Shown here: one piece after another, positions 38,601-52,030 of the stretch
How the letters are laid out: every line of letters starts with the position of its first letter
Position numbering within the stretch: the stretch's first letter is position 1
NCBI GenBank assembly: GCA_034336665.1
Contig: CM067576.1
Span: 14,437,385-14,501,384 of the forward strand
DNA length: 64,000 nt
Reading direction: 5' to 3'
Source of the DNA: Luscinia megarhynchos
Taxonomy: Eukaryota > Chordata > Aves > Passeriformes > Turdidae
The notes under the pieces: model-generated
Seen by the model: the letters and a program-made list of their open reading frames with translations, nothing else
The model's database searches: none
What the model was told of the DNA's origin: nothing
Position numbers and translations under genes: made by a program

Positions 38601-40224
38601 ATTGAGGTCAATAAGGTTATGTCACCTTACTGCAAATTGATTTTTTGGGGGATAAAATTGTATCCTGTGTTAATGAATACACTCAAATAATTTCCACTAG
38701 CACAAAGGTGTTCCTGTATGTGCCAAGTGAAATATCCTGAGTAAGTGTAAGCTGTTCAGAGCAAAATGATTCATCCTAAATTAGATCAGTAGTAAATTTA
38801 GTCTGCTTTATCGATGCAAAAATGCTTGGATCATTGGATCTGACCTGGCTCCAGGCTCAGCCATTACCCTGCTCATTGCTTGTATGGGACAGAGCACTGA
38901 GCATCTGGCTCACAAGGTGCTGTATATGAAGCAATGTTGACACTGACATTCTCTCTATGAGTTGCTGGATCTTTGGAGCCCTTTTCAGTGGACCTGCTAA
39001 AGTCACTGACTCACTGGGAGGTCAGCTTTGAAAACTGAAATTATTATATTGATACTTCCCTCCTGGAATTAACATTCAAGTGGTGTGGGAATGGAGGAAA
39101 TGGGAATTATTTAGGGTAAAAGAGCCATCTTCCAGAAAAATATAAGGTAATTTCTGCTGCTTGCCACTCCTCAGTTTGTGGCAGTTGAGAAAGATATTGT
39201 ATCTATCAATGAAGCTGTTATTAACATTGTACAGTTTTGAGATGGTATCTATAAAAATATTTGTGGGAACTCGTAAGAAACAAAAGCTTGGTATGAAAAA
39301 TAACTCTCGGTTTGTTTTTTTTAAATTTTTTTTAAAAAGCACATACTTAATTTCTGACAAGTTAGAAAAACAAATTATGTCAAAGGAAGAGATCCAGAAG
39401 CTAAGACTGTACCTCTATATTAAAAAGAATGTGCTCAAAACATGTTGCAAAACACCTCTTCATATTGGAGAGAACATCAGTTTTGTATTATTTCAGGGAC
39501 ATATAACTGAATGTTTTATTTTGCATGTTAAACTATTGGTTATCTGTAATTCCATAATTTCCCATGTGCCCTAAGACATCATGTAGCCTTCACCCCATCT
39601 GTACCTATGATGCATCAACACATCAGTGTTCACACTGCAGCTTGCTCAAGGATTTATCCCTCACATTGTCAGCCACAAGGAACACACTCTTCTCTGGCAG
39701 GAGGAGAGCTTTTACATGGGGAATTATTATACTGATGTGAAAAATCAGTTGTAATATTAAAGATGCAGGAGAAACATGCAGAGCAGAATTACCATTCTCT
39801 GGTTTCTTGGTTTTCTAACTGACTGCTTTTGTTCTATATCAAACTTAGAAGAAAGTTTTGTCATCTTACTGTCCATGGCATCCCCTCATTACACTCTTGC
39901 TGTACTCTTCTCCTAACTACTAGAAAAAGTAATCATTATTCAGCAGTTTCTGATAAGGGTGATCAATCAAATAATTTATTTTTTGTAACTGCAGTTGAAG
40001 TGGTGCTTTTCACTTCATAAGGAAGGAAAAAAAAACCCCAAGTAAGATAATACCATGGTCTTTTTTTATTCCTAAAAAGCTGTTTGCCTGTATTACTCAT
40101 CTTGTTACATTATTTGCTGTTCAGTCCAGTCTCTCATACAAGTTGAAACCATGAAAAAAAGAAAAAAAACCAATTTCACTTCCAGTTCTATGAGATACTT
40201 AGAACATGACTGGACACTCAGATC
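35631..40224. other. Unique non-coding DNA
   Basis: No gene or transposon was recognised. The longest frames are 130 codons (35860-36252, minus) and 145 codons (38136-38573, minus). Neither resembles a known family, and both lie within chance expectation for 64 kb of stop-rich sequence. A GC-richer patch at about 35700-35860 holds nothing recognisable. Confidence 0.6.
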
Positions 40225-40312
40225 TCATGGGACCTGGTTTGAGGAGGGAGCTGGACTAGATGGCTCCAGAAATCCCTTCCAGCATGGGCTTCTCTGTCAT
40301 TCTCTGTGAGGC
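40225..40312 (+). mobile_element. CR1 non-LTR retrotransposon, 3'-end fragment (plus strand)
   Basis: The stretch reads GGAGCTGGACTAGATGGCTCC, then AGAAATCCCTTCCAGC, and ends in TCTGTCATTCTCTGTGAG. This is the layout of the CR1 3' end: a GGACTAGATGA(C/T)CTCCAGAGGTCCCTTCCA-like core followed by the short ATTCTGTG tail repeat. Only the last 90 or so bases are recognisable, which is usual for the strongly 5'-truncated copies found throughout bird genomes. The sequence is clearly diverged, so the copy is old. The upstream boundary is approximate. Confidence 0.75.
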
Positions 40313-43300
40313 TTAGAATGAAACATCAGAGCTGCAAGCAGGTGGGATAGAAAGTGCTCTAGGAAGGTGGAGGTGATGAGGGCAGGTGTTCTGGGGCATA
40401 AGCTATCATTTGGGGTATCTTAGGGGCTGGTAATGAAAATTCACATGGCTAAAAGCCTTGCCAGGAAGCCTGTAGGCTGTAAATGCTGCTGGAAAAAATG
40501 AATTATCTTATCAGTGATCCAATACAATGGGCTATTCAGTGTAAAAATGCCTATTTCTTATACTTCTTCAAAGAGAATCTACAGTTATTTTTCCTTATAG
40601 TGGCTACTTTTTTTTGTGGCGAGCAGAAACTTCATGACAGCTTTGGCTGGAATTTCTTTTCAAGGACTTTTAAATCCTCAGAGTTTGAAAATAATAGATC
40701 AGGCCAAGAGTACTATTGTAATTCAGTATTTTCTAATGAATAATGGAAGTGAAGGTTTTGTGTCTGAACACAGAAAGATATGCATATTAGTATGGGCAGT
40801 GTATGCATGAGCTGTATGCATATTATGTGCATATATTTACATTTCTGGTTTAATACCTTCTAACTGAAAAAAAACAGTGCAACAGCAGTCAATGGACTAT
40901 TATGTGGAAGTAGACAGGATTTACATACCAAAATGTAATCAGTTTTTACATTACTTCAGCATTTTCAAGATGCAAGATGTGTAATAATTACTTCAGATGC
41001 TATGCATAATTAAATTATTCAAATGTATTCCACTTTCCAGGTTTCAAGGTCACAGTAATATATTAGATATTCTGTTTCATTTGTTATCATGTAGGTAGTA
41101 TGGCCCACTTATAAAAGAAAACTGGTATTAAAAGAAATAAATATTTAACCAGGTGAACTTAAAGAAATAGTCATCTTAAATAATTACAGAGTAAAGCAGA
41201 GTCCTGATGTGAACAAGCCTTTTTCCTTGTTTGCTCTTTTCAGGATGGTTAAAGGTGTTTTAAATGCATTATTTGTGCTGTACCCTTATGACATGGTAAT
41301 AGTGAAGTTAGCTTTGTAAACCTCATCGTGATGCATTTAAAAAAAGAACAATATTCAAGTGAAAATGTCACCTTGACTAAGGCTGCTCAATGCAGCATAT
41401 AGGTGAAGTGCTCATCTTATTCTCATTCTGACTAGCAACGTTTTTTTTTCCCCTTGGAAAGGGGACAAAATTCACACCGTCTCATGACTGCAATGCTGAA
41501 AAGAGCAAAGTCACAAAACTCTGCAGGATCCTTCGTTTTCTTAGCTGTAGTTGTGTTTATTGAGGTCATTTATTTCAGGTAGGTCTGTATTGCACTTTGA
41601 CAAACAAGCTTGATATAATCTCTTCTAAAAATCCAATCATTCTTGTAAATGAAGAACTCAGTGCTTTCTACTGTGCTAATATCTCTTCAAATTTGCTAAT
41701 TTTGAACATTAGTAAAATCTCTTAAAATATATGGTATTTTGAGACAGATACAGATAGACATTAGAAATTAATAATGATGGTGGTGGCTGGAGACATACAG
41801 TTATATATTAATCAGGCAGCATTGCTTATGTATTAGCAAGATGTGACTAATGCACTGTGGTGCTTTACAGGAGGTTTGCAAAGTCTGTGCTTTGATTATT
41901 GATAATCAAAGGTGTGTTTGTGTATTGGTTCCCAAGACACTGTGATGCAAATCACAGACTGTCAGAAGATGCCTTAGAGGAGGGGGTTGGAAGTGTGGTG
42001 TTTAGAGGGAAAGTAACTGAATATTAACCATGAAAATACATGTTCCTATGTAAGAAAGACTTTTTTATATTCTTAACCATGGAGAACTACAGCTTACTAT
42101 ATACCCACAGTCTGGGGTTTAATTTTTGGACAGCTAGATGGTGCTGCTTGAATAACTACCATATAATTATTTTTAAATTTTATTATCATAATGTTAAGTC
42201 AAAGTTCAAGATTCAGATATATCCGAGAGGGAATGCAGATTTGCTTCATGTCCCAGGAGAAATAAAATGCAGGTAAGAGTACATCTTTCCTGCACTTGAC
42301 CTACTGCTTTCTTCTGGTGAGGCTGATAAAAGCCAGGCTGCAATATTAAAATGAATTAAATGAAAACTTGAAGTGAGAAGTTTTTCCTTAGGAATCTGTG
42401 ATGGACTCACTTGTGTGAAAGTGCTGATGGCAGAGATGTGGAGAGAAGTGTCAGGTAAAGTCAGGCAGAATGGGAGGCCATGAACAATAGTGAACCTGCT
42501 GAAGTATTTTCATAAGAGTCACAGCAAATGCAGGTTATATGTGGGATATAATAGCAGACAGGGAAAGAGCTTTTGGAGGAGTTCCTCCATAGGGGGAGCA
42601 AGGTTTGGAGAAGTTAGTACTTGCTGAACAGAGTAACTAGTGGGTCAAAGTGCTGCTATCAGGGCAGATGAGAAGGGAGGGTTTATTTTTCAGCAATAAG
42701 TGAATAATTATAACTGGAATGAATGTGAATCGTGGAGGGCTGTGCAACTGAAGTCAGGTAGCTTGTGTGTGGGGACAGCTCTGAGTGGGTGCCAGGCAGT
42801 TGGAGTTGCAAACTAGGAAAATAAAAATTAGCAGGCTTCCTTTTGTGATTATGAATATATTACATTCAGGCATGTACAAGCATATATGTAAAATATTTAT
42901 TAACATATTTGTGAAATAATTGATAAAGGCTAATGCAGTTAGTGCAGAGCAACAGCCAAGCAGAATATTTGGGTGTTGTAAATTGTCACACCTTCAGTGC
43001 ATTTGACTGAATTGATACTGCCTGGATCATACAGAACTAATTGAGTCTCCTTGCATAGGTAAGGATTGACATGTAAGTATTTCAGATGGTAATTTGAGCA
43101 TTGCTAATGCATTGCTGAGAGCTCCCCTGATTTTCAAAAGTGCTTGCATAGGTATGAGGGAGAAGAGAGAGTTTTTCACACTCATCTTTTTACTATGTTT
43201 CTGCTGAAATGTAAAATATCAAGAAACATTCTGTTATCATTAAAGACTGTCCTGTTAATTAATTAGTTGGTATATTCTAACTCTCTTGACTTGAAAAAAC

Positions 43301-46300
43301 CAAACCCAGTGATTTGAAAAGTGTTAGCAGTTTCTAGTTTTTGCACTGATCCATGGTGATGATTCTTTGAATTCAGATTGTTGGGAATTATTTCTGCAGT
43401 AGGCATGTTTCCACCACATATTTTGATAATTAAGAATTTAAAACTTTTATTTCACATATTAGAATTACAAAGAGAGCAATAAAGATGTAAAATAAGTCGG
43501 TGTTGACTGTATTAACATTACATATGAAAAACATGACATTTACTGGGTTCTAATTTAAATGTCAAAACAAGGGGATGAAAGATAGGGCAAAAGCCTGTGG
43601 CATCTTTGAAGTAGTCATCCTGAGATGCATAGATGGCAATCTAGCATTGTTTCATGAATTTCTCATTCAATAGAAATAAAAATCTCCAAGCAAAATGCTC
43701 CTTATTAATTCTGTTTTAAAATGTGAAGCTTTTTAAACTGGTAGCACTTCCAAGAATAGAGAATAAAGCAAGCTTTTACTTTAAAATAATAATTACTGCC
43801 CACTGTGGAAGACTTGTCACTTGTGAGACAGAGGGTTCACTCCACCTTGTGCTGTGGGTCTCTAATTAAAGTGTAGACTCGGATGTGGGACAGGTGCGAG
43901 GTATTGAAAGTTAATTCTGGGAGTCAAAAGAGTCAAAAGTAGTAAAATATTCTCCTTTGTCCTGCACCCCTGTAGACACAATCTGTGCAGCAAAGGAGCA
44001 TGAGAGCTTTTAACAAATGACTTCTTTATGTACTCGGCTCTTGAGTTGGGCATATTGTTGCAGCAGCTTTTTCCTTCACATCTGTAATTATTGAGGATCT
44101 GAACATGTCAATGTAATTCCTGTCCAGAAACCTCTCTAAGAGCTCAGATATCTGAGGGGTACGGCAGTAGTGGCTTGTTATTTATTCTTGTTGGGAAGTT
44201 CTGGAAGTCTGGGCTTGCCGAGCAGGGAAACTCCAAGGATGCAGCACAGTAGTATCAAAAACCTGTTACAAAAAATAAGAGGGGAATCAACTAATGTCTT
44301 GAAGTGCTTAGAAAAGCTGATTTGTTAGGAAGATTTTATTTTCCCCTTTGCTTGATAAGAGGCAATGCAATTTAGGTACAGTGCAGCACTGCATTGCAGA
44401 AATATTACAGTAGTAAACCTGGAGCTCTGGGGATGGGCTTGTGGTAGAATAGGCCAGGTGGGAAGAACTCAAATTTGGATACTTGAAAACTTGAAAACCG
44501 AGTCTCAGGAGCCCAGAAGCTTTGTGGCATGTGTGTTCAGACTTGGTTTATTTCTTTCTGAATGTTTTACTTTTATGATTCTATGACTTAAACCTAAGTA
44601 CTTGGGAGTTAGACTGAACTAAGAAATACCTAAGAATTTTGGGGATTCTGCTTGAATCATGAACAGGTTTTGTTGGTTTTTTTCTGCAGAGCTCAAAAGT
44701 TCTCTTGAATGTCTCTTCTTTCATTATGCAGGTGAGATGTGTTCAGTATTTTATTCAAAACACTCAACTCCTTTGAACAATTTATATTGATATGCACGTT
44801 TGACATGATGTTGTGTAACCTTGTAATTGTTGTGACAAGGACAATGTATCAAAATATTAATGACAGATTAATTGATGGCCATGAGGCTGAGCACCCAAGG
44901 GCAGTCCTCAGCTAAACTTTTTCCTTGAGGTGCAGACAGTTTTCACTCTTGATTTCCATAGCTCTCTCCCTGTAAGAGTCTCCAGAGAAGCAGTGCAAGC
45001 TTCTTTTTCTCGCTTTATCTTCTTTTTCTGAGGCGATTAACAGAAATCTTTCCTGTGCTGGATTCAAAGAAAGTGTACTTGAATGTCATGGATACTATTT
45101 AACACTTCTGAATTGAAGGAAAAAATGGTGTGAAAAGTAATAGTTTCCAAGTATTGGAAAAGAGCAAGTGACTGTTTTGATAGATGTTCAAGCTTGCCAA
45201 AATGAAAGATGTTCAACCTGAGAATGAATACTTCACACTAGAAGATAAGAAACAGTGTGTTTAGATAAAGCTATTTATTTTAAGCTTACCTTGTGTTTGA
45301 CATCTTTTCAGATATAATAATGAAAATGCATCTGATTGAAAGGGCATGCTGCCTAATAAAATTATTGATGCTCATTTATATTTTGATTAATGACTGCTTC
45401 AAAACATGATTTTTAGTATTTGGTGTCAAATAGAGTTAGGAGAAGGTTTCTGATGAGGAAAATCTTATGACCTGACCTCTATGGGTGTGTGAAGGGAAGG
45501 AAACCTGAATTTGGGGAGAGCAGCTTAAGGTGAAAGGAAAGGACAACAAATGGCTATAAATTTTCTGGGAATCCATCTTGGGTTGGAGGATAAAGATTAA
45601 TGAGAGGTGAAAAGTTAAGCAGCATCCCTCAGCAATTTGTCTCATTATCTCAGATGATACTGAGGGATAATGCTAAAACTTTTGAGAAGTTGTATAGCCC
45701 TTATATTTATTATTTTGAATGTTAATTTTTTTTAATGGCTCCTTTGTAAGATGGCATGACTGGGTTCTTTCTAGCACAAAATTGGTTGTATTCATTTGTT
45801 CCATAGTGAAAGCTCACCTCACTGTAAACGTCTCACACACTGCATTGATAACAGTTCTGGGGGAGTTGGGTCAGGTTTCTATGCAGAACTAACCCTTATT
45901 TTAACCTGTTTAACTTGACATTGTGAATAGAAACATGTTGAATGTTGCCTCTTCTTAATTAGGGCTAACAAACTCTAGAAACTCTGTTGTTGCTTACCAC
46001 ATAAAAGACAATTCTTCACTACCTGTGATGTGAACATGCAATCTAGAAATTCAGTTTTCTTTTCCAGAATAAATAGTCTGCAAATCCTTAAGATCTGTCC
46101 TATAGTGTTGAATTAACCTTTCCCTGACACTTAAGTATAATCTTTTTCATTCCTTCCCAGTACATAATTTAGTAAAATGGAAATAAAGTGGCTCAGTGGA
46201 AAAAGATATCACTAAGCTCTTTTGAACTTAACTGTTCAGCTGCTCAGAGATATCAAATATATTTCATGAGCAGCTCCTTCAGTGTATTGCAGGACAGTAC

Positions 46301-49300
46301 AAGAATTCTTTGCCGTTCTATAAAAAAGCTATTTAGATGAAATGCAGAAAATTTTTCATTGAAATTTCTCTGAAGTAATTGTGTTTTAATGCTTGGGTGT
46401 TGCTTCATGTTATTTTTCCATGAGTTTATTTATTAGGATCATGAAATCATTTCTCTCATTTTAATAAGCACTACAGCTGAGAAATTGAAACTCAGTTTAA
46501 TATGAAATATTAGTTCAGGTTCTGCAAAGAAATGGTCTGGTATGTTTTGGAACAGGCTTTGTGATTTATTTATTTTAATACTAACAGTCTTGTTTAATAA
46601 ATATTTATGTATCACTAGGGAAAAAAAAAAGAAATTGAAATAGCCTTGATAATCATAGCAAATCAGAGTAAGAAAACAATAACAATCCAAAGGAAATTCT
46701 CATTAAGGAGAGTCTCATGAAGAAGCTTTCTCATGAGAGCAAATATAACAGCAGGGACAGTACTTCTGAACTGCTGTTGTTCTGTAATATTGGGTGTTGT
46801 AGGACTGACCAGAATCTAGCAAATAAAGGTCTTCACGGCTGAATAACTACTGGAACATCATTGTGCAGCTGCCTCTCTTAATTCTAGCAAGTGTTTAATA
46901 AAGTTTCTGCCTTTGGTACATGATAAAACACATTCTTGGTATCAATGAGAGGTATTGGTAGCTGCCCTGAAAGCTATAAAATTTGGGTGTCCCTCAATAT
47001 CACCTTACTTGAATATATTAGGTGGATATGATTTTCTTTACAATTCCTAATGTCTGTTTATCTCAAAAGCCTAAAAAGTTAATTGTCAGATTTTTCAAAG
47101 GAAAAGGAAAAATACTTTGATACAAGTACCATAAGACTTTGTTTAGAATATCAAAATTTTATTGTCACAGGAAGCAACTTTTTCTTCAAATAAAAAGAAA
47201 AGTCAAGAAATGCCAAGTGGACATGTAAAAATGGGCTTTAAAATTGTATGGCTGAAAGGAATGTTCCATATGCTGTAAGAAGACAACTCTCTGTTTGGTT
47301 TATATGAAGGTTTAGATGGAGGTGGTGCTGATCCATGGTGCCACCAAACTGACAGCATTTGTCCTCTGCTTGTCAAAATGGTTTTGTTAATTTGCCAAAG
47401 CCAAAAGCCCACAGTGCCAGCTGTTGTGTCTCTAGGTAGCTGAGTCTGCTTTGGGAAGATGGAAATGGAAAGAGAATGAGAGCTCTTAGTTACAATGGGG
47501 TCCCAGTCTAATGGCCAGTATTTGCAAAATGCTCCTTCTTTTCCTCCTAATTAGCACTTGTAGAGTCAGCACTGCAGAGTATGTGGGCAGCTTTCATTTT
47601 CCTCGTGTCTGGGTTATATACAGTGCATGCTTCCTGTGAGCCCTAAATTCCTTAAGCCAGTTCTTTCAGTAAATCAAATTATCAAGGAGGCAATAAAATC
47701 CACTCTCTGCAATTTCTCTATCAAAAGATACTCAGTAATTATTGTCAGGAAAATTTTGTATTTTACCACAGAGGTTCTCTCATCCTCTGCTTTTCAAAAC
47801 TTAACACTTCTTTTCCAGCCCTCAGCTGCATAAGTATCTGTCCACAGCACTCAAATTTAATAGCTAATCAGCTGATATTTTGTAGTTAACAATTTTAAAC
47901 AATTTTAACCTGCTGTTAAATACATTTTAATTAGGACTTATAAAATGTACAGGCTTGTTACTGTCACACTTTTCTAATATCCTCCCCCTCCAAACAAAAA
48001 AATCTCCAAGAGCACCGTTCCTGTCTGGGTAATCCCCATGGGGATCAGTGTTTTGAGAGAAGCTTTCTTGGAGCATCTGTCATGGAGTGTTGTGCCCACA
48101 GGTGCTGGGCTAAGTTGTCACTACAGTGATGTATACATGTCAGACTTTGATTTTAGACATTGTAATAGGTCTTCTCTTTTCATTTCCTCTTCCTGTGACT
48201 TCCTGTAACCACTCTCTTGCTCTCTCTGACTTCTGTTGGGCTTCATTAGATCTGGGACTGGAATTCCTTTTATATATGTTTTTGAACCATTTCTAGCCTC
48301 AAAAACACAGGAGCAAATAAAAAGTGTGTTGGGTACTTTTTTCTGTCATGGTGTATTAAGGTTCCTCCTCATGTGATCCTCACATCAGCAGCTATAATAA
48401 GACAAGGCTATTTTACTCTAAATTTGTATCAGAGGCCACTCCAGGGTGGCTGTGGTAAGCCTGGATCACGTTCAGGTTCTTCAAGAAATGGATCTGGGGG
48501 CTCCTGTGAGGCTTTTGGTCAATAATGGGAGCTCTGTGCACAAAGAAATGGTTCTCTGGATGTTCCTGTGCTCTCTCTGCCACCTTGTACTGCCTCAAGC
48601 AGGGCTTAGTTGCTGTCTCTCCAGTCATCTCTGGGTTAAATTTTGATGCAGGAGGAAGAGAGCAGGGCTGGAGAAATACAAGGAATCTGACAAAGTGCAA
48701 ACCATTTACAAAAACAACTTACAAAGTGTGCAAGGAAGTGCAGAAAGAAATTCTTGATCTGCCAATAAATATTTCAATGACAGATCTTTCACCCCTCTCT
48801 TGAGCTTTAATTTAATCTTTGTATTCTTGTGCTTATGATTCCTCTCTGCTTTCTATTCTACATGTCTTCTGAGGCTGGATCTCATTTATGGGGACTGTTT
48901 TCAGGTTTTGAAGAGCAAACACACACAAGAAGGGAATGCTGAATCATATTCCTATTAGACACATCTTCATGAGCATTTGTCAAACTGTTCATTTAATCCA
49001 GAGCCTGCAGCAATGAGAGTTTATGAATGAAACTCCCAGGACCAGGCTCTTCCCTGCCACATGTGACTGCTTCCCTGAAGAGAGATGGAGACTGATACAT
49101 GAAAAGCTATTTTTAAAACAAATTAATTCTTGATGTGTTGTGGTTTTGGCCCAGAAATAGTGTAGGCAGGCTAAGTAAGCAGCTATTTTTTCTGTTTAGG
49201 TAGGGCCTTTAAAATAAATCTCTATTTAAAAAACCATATACATACAGATACACAGATATATGGGAGTACATATGTGTGTGCTATCAATAACTATCTTAAA

Positions 49301-50487
49301 TGAATCAGGAAATTTATCTAGAAACTAGGTTGGCAGGAATTTCTGAACTAAAGAAAAGTTTTAAATAGCATAAATACAGTCAAGGCTTATCCATTTTGTT
49401 ACCTCCCCATATTTTTCTATTAATGATTTACTAATTTTACTAATTTTATATCTCTAAAAAGCCTTTTAGATTGCTAAAAGTAGTTGATAGTCATGGTAAC
49501 TTTTGATATGTTACTTGTTAAAAGGTTTGAATGGATTTATTTTCTGATTTTCCAAATGACAACCAGTAAACCATGCTAAATACTCCAGATTAGAAGCGAG
49601 ATGAAATTTCCTGATCACAACCTACAAGTGAGAACATCTTTCAGGACTTTCTAAGGAATTTGGTATTTAACATATTTTTTGTATTAGAACACAGAAATTC
49701 AATTAGTAATATTACTTATTTGGATCAATTATCATGAAGAGGTTTTGTATGAGAGTTACATACACCCTGACTTTCATATTGTAAGTCATATGGAGGAAGA
49801 GATTGAAAACATGAAAAGGATAGATCCAGAAGCAATGGTGTCCAAATCTCCAATTTTCTGTTTCAAAATGCTATTTCTTACCTCTTGTCCTATGAATTCC
49901 TGAATTTCATCTTGGTGAGCAGAACAGCTTCTCCCATTTCAAGTCCAGCTATGAATCTAAATCTGTACTTCTGGAAGAGTTTTGTAGCAGTAGTGAATTA
50001 TAATGAAATTCAGTGGTATTGTGGTAATTAACTGAGTCCTTGAAACCTGAGGTAAATTGTGCAGAACCCATTTAGATTTTGAATAAAATTATTTTCAGTT
50101 GTTTCTGACTAACACATAATCAAACCTTGTTTTGACAGTCTAATCTACCAAGTATTGCTGCAGCATGAAAGAAAGTTTATTTTTAATTCACAGGGTAACA
50201 GAGAAGTATTTGGTTTTGTTTAGATTTATCTCCTTCCTTAGTAGCAGTTTGAGGATAGTTCTCAAGTATTTGCATTTTTCTCCTAGGCAAGCAGTGACTT
50301 GCAACAGGGCTGTATTTGAATTTGCTTTTTCTAGCCCTGAGAGATGGAGAATAACTTGAAAATGGATTGTATTGACACATTTGTCTTGCCTGCTATTGCT
50401 ATTACAGCAATGGGCAGCCCAGCTTCAATTTATGCATTAACAGCAGCTCTTCTGATAAGAAACTCACACAAGGCTAAAACATAGGCA
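40313..50487. other. 10 kb of unique AT-rich non-coding DNA
   Basis: No gene, RNA gene or confident transposon was recognised. TTATGATTCTATGAC at about 44572-44586 resembles a CR1 tail, but no CR1 body precedes it. A short candidate exon lies at 44690-44731. A GC-richer patch at 48420-48700 has a 95-codon minus frame of no recognisable family. Confidence 0.6.
44690..44731 (+). other. Candidate 42-nt exon (unproven)
   Basis: A strong acceptor (TGTTGGTTTTTTTCTGCAG, ending at 44689) and a strong donor (CAG|GTGAGA, at 44731/44732) enclose exactly 42 bases. That is a multiple of three, so inclusion would not change frame. Two of the three forward frames are free of stops. No other exon of a host transcript was recognised nearby. 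Such pairs arise by chance every few tens of kilobases, so confidence is low. Confidence 0.2.
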
Positions 50488-51079
50488 TGACAAGAATGGA
50501 AATGGCTGGGCAGAAAGCACCATAATACATGGTGAATAATCTGTAAACCTGGTGGGGGCTGTATTTTGGGTTTGGGTGTATTTTGGGTGTTGACAAGGCA
50601 GGGATGATGCTGAGCAGGGCTAACACAGAGTCAGGACCTTTTCTGCTCCTCACCCCACCCCAGCTGGGACCTGGGACTGCACAAGGATTTGGGAAGGGGT
50701 GGGGTGAGGGCAGCTGGCAAAGCTGACCCCAAGTGAAGCTTGGGGTGCTCCAGACTGTGTGGAATGTCAGCATATAAATGGGGGAGGAGGAGGAAGGGAG
50801 GGGTGTTCTGTTGGATGGCATTTGTCCTCCCAAGTCACTGTTCCACGTGATGGAGCCCTGATGTCCTGGGGATGCTGAACGCCTCTCTGCCCATGGGGAG
50901 TGGTGAGTGGATGTTTGGATTGACCTGTGTGTGCAGCTTTTGCTTTACCTGTAGAAATGCCTTGATATCAGTCCATGAGTTTTCCCACTTTTGCTCTTCT
51001 GATTCTTTCTCCTGACCCACTGGAGGGGACAGTGTGTGAGTGGCTGTGAATAGTTGCTGGCTGGGGTTAAACCATGACA
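50488..51079 (+). mobile_element. Solo LTR of an avian endogenous retrovirus (plus strand)
   Basis: I recognise the layout of a second common avian LTR type. It has GGGGGCTGTATTTTGGG (50554 on) and GTTGACAAGGCAGGGATGATG (50590), then GGGCTAACACAGAGTCAGGACC. A clean TATA box (TATAAAT, 50773-50779) lies before a purine-rich GGGGGAGGAGG tract. Then come CACTGTTCCACGTGATGGAGCCC, a decayed polyadenylation region near 50950, GAGTTTTCCCACTTTTGCTCTTC, and a terminal CTGGCTGGGGTTAAACCATGACA. The 3' end at 51079 is well placed. The 5' end is uncertain (TGACAAG at 50488 is one option) and no target-site duplication was found. No viral coding sequence flanks it, so it is a solo LTR. From memory this class is usually placed with ERVL; that is inference. 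Confidence 0.75.
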
Positions 51080-52030
51080 CAGGTGAGGTGAAAATTAATG
51101 TATTTTGGGAGATATTTCTGGATTCTGAGGTTATTTCCATGACAGCTATAATATGCAAGAACAAATATAGGGATAGGATTTAATTAATAAATTAATTTGG
51201 AAGTGTATATTCAGAGTAATTTCAACACATTTCCAGGAGATTCAGAAAAATATGAAGACTAATCCAATCAATCCTGAATTCTGTGCATTTATTTAAAAAC
51301 ATATAAAGATATCTTTGTCTTTCAAAATCTGTCAGCTCAGGAAGCCTACAGAGAAGATTCTCCAAGAAGAGAAATTTTAAAAGCAATCTTGTGCTGTGCA
51401 AGGTTGTGTTTAATTCCTGGTTGACTTCAAAGACACTAAATGTCAAAACTGCACTGGGAAAGCCTCCATACATAATTAGAGGCTCTCAGATTGGCTGGAA
51501 GGACTCAGGGGTGTTTTTTATTGCCAAAGAAAGTAATTTAATTACTGTCCATATGCCCTGTTGGGCCTGACTGAAGCCCTGTGTTACTGGAATAAATCTG
51601 ATTAGAGAAGTCATCATCTTCACCTTCTCTACCAGTCTTGGATGGGGCCTTTTTCTCCATCTCCTGCTTTTCATTTTCACAGTTATATACCACAAGGAGG
51701 CTTCTAAATAGTTTCCTTGAGGCAGTACTGACACAATAAATGAAAACTTACTTTTAATGATTCATTTTGTATCACACTGAGCTTTTTCAAAACTTTTTTT
51801 GTTTTAGCTATTGAAAGTTCCTGGTTTAATTTAAGTCTTACAAAATATTTCTGCCTGCCTGTATTGATTGATAGAGATTTTCAGCCAACATTTAGATATC
51901 TCCCTTCTCAAACTGTTGACTATGTTGTTCTTCCTATTATACAGGTAGGGAAAAGGGAGTTCAGGAAAACTTGACAATTTGTGGGAGGTCATAGAAAAGA
52001 CTGAAGTGAGGGCTCTGACAGATGAGCATA
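51080..52030. other. Unique AT-rich spacer between two LTRs
   Basis: No gene, RNA or repeat was recognised. The two minus frames of about 83 codons (51222-51473, 51486-51734) resemble no retroviral or host protein, so this does not look like the internal part of a provirus. Confidence 0.6.

Noticed and set aside
44570..44586. TTATGATTCTATGAC as a CR1 plus-strand tail
   Set aside because: The sequence before it lacks the GGACTAGATG and CCCTTCCA landmarks, so similarity is confined to a short common string.
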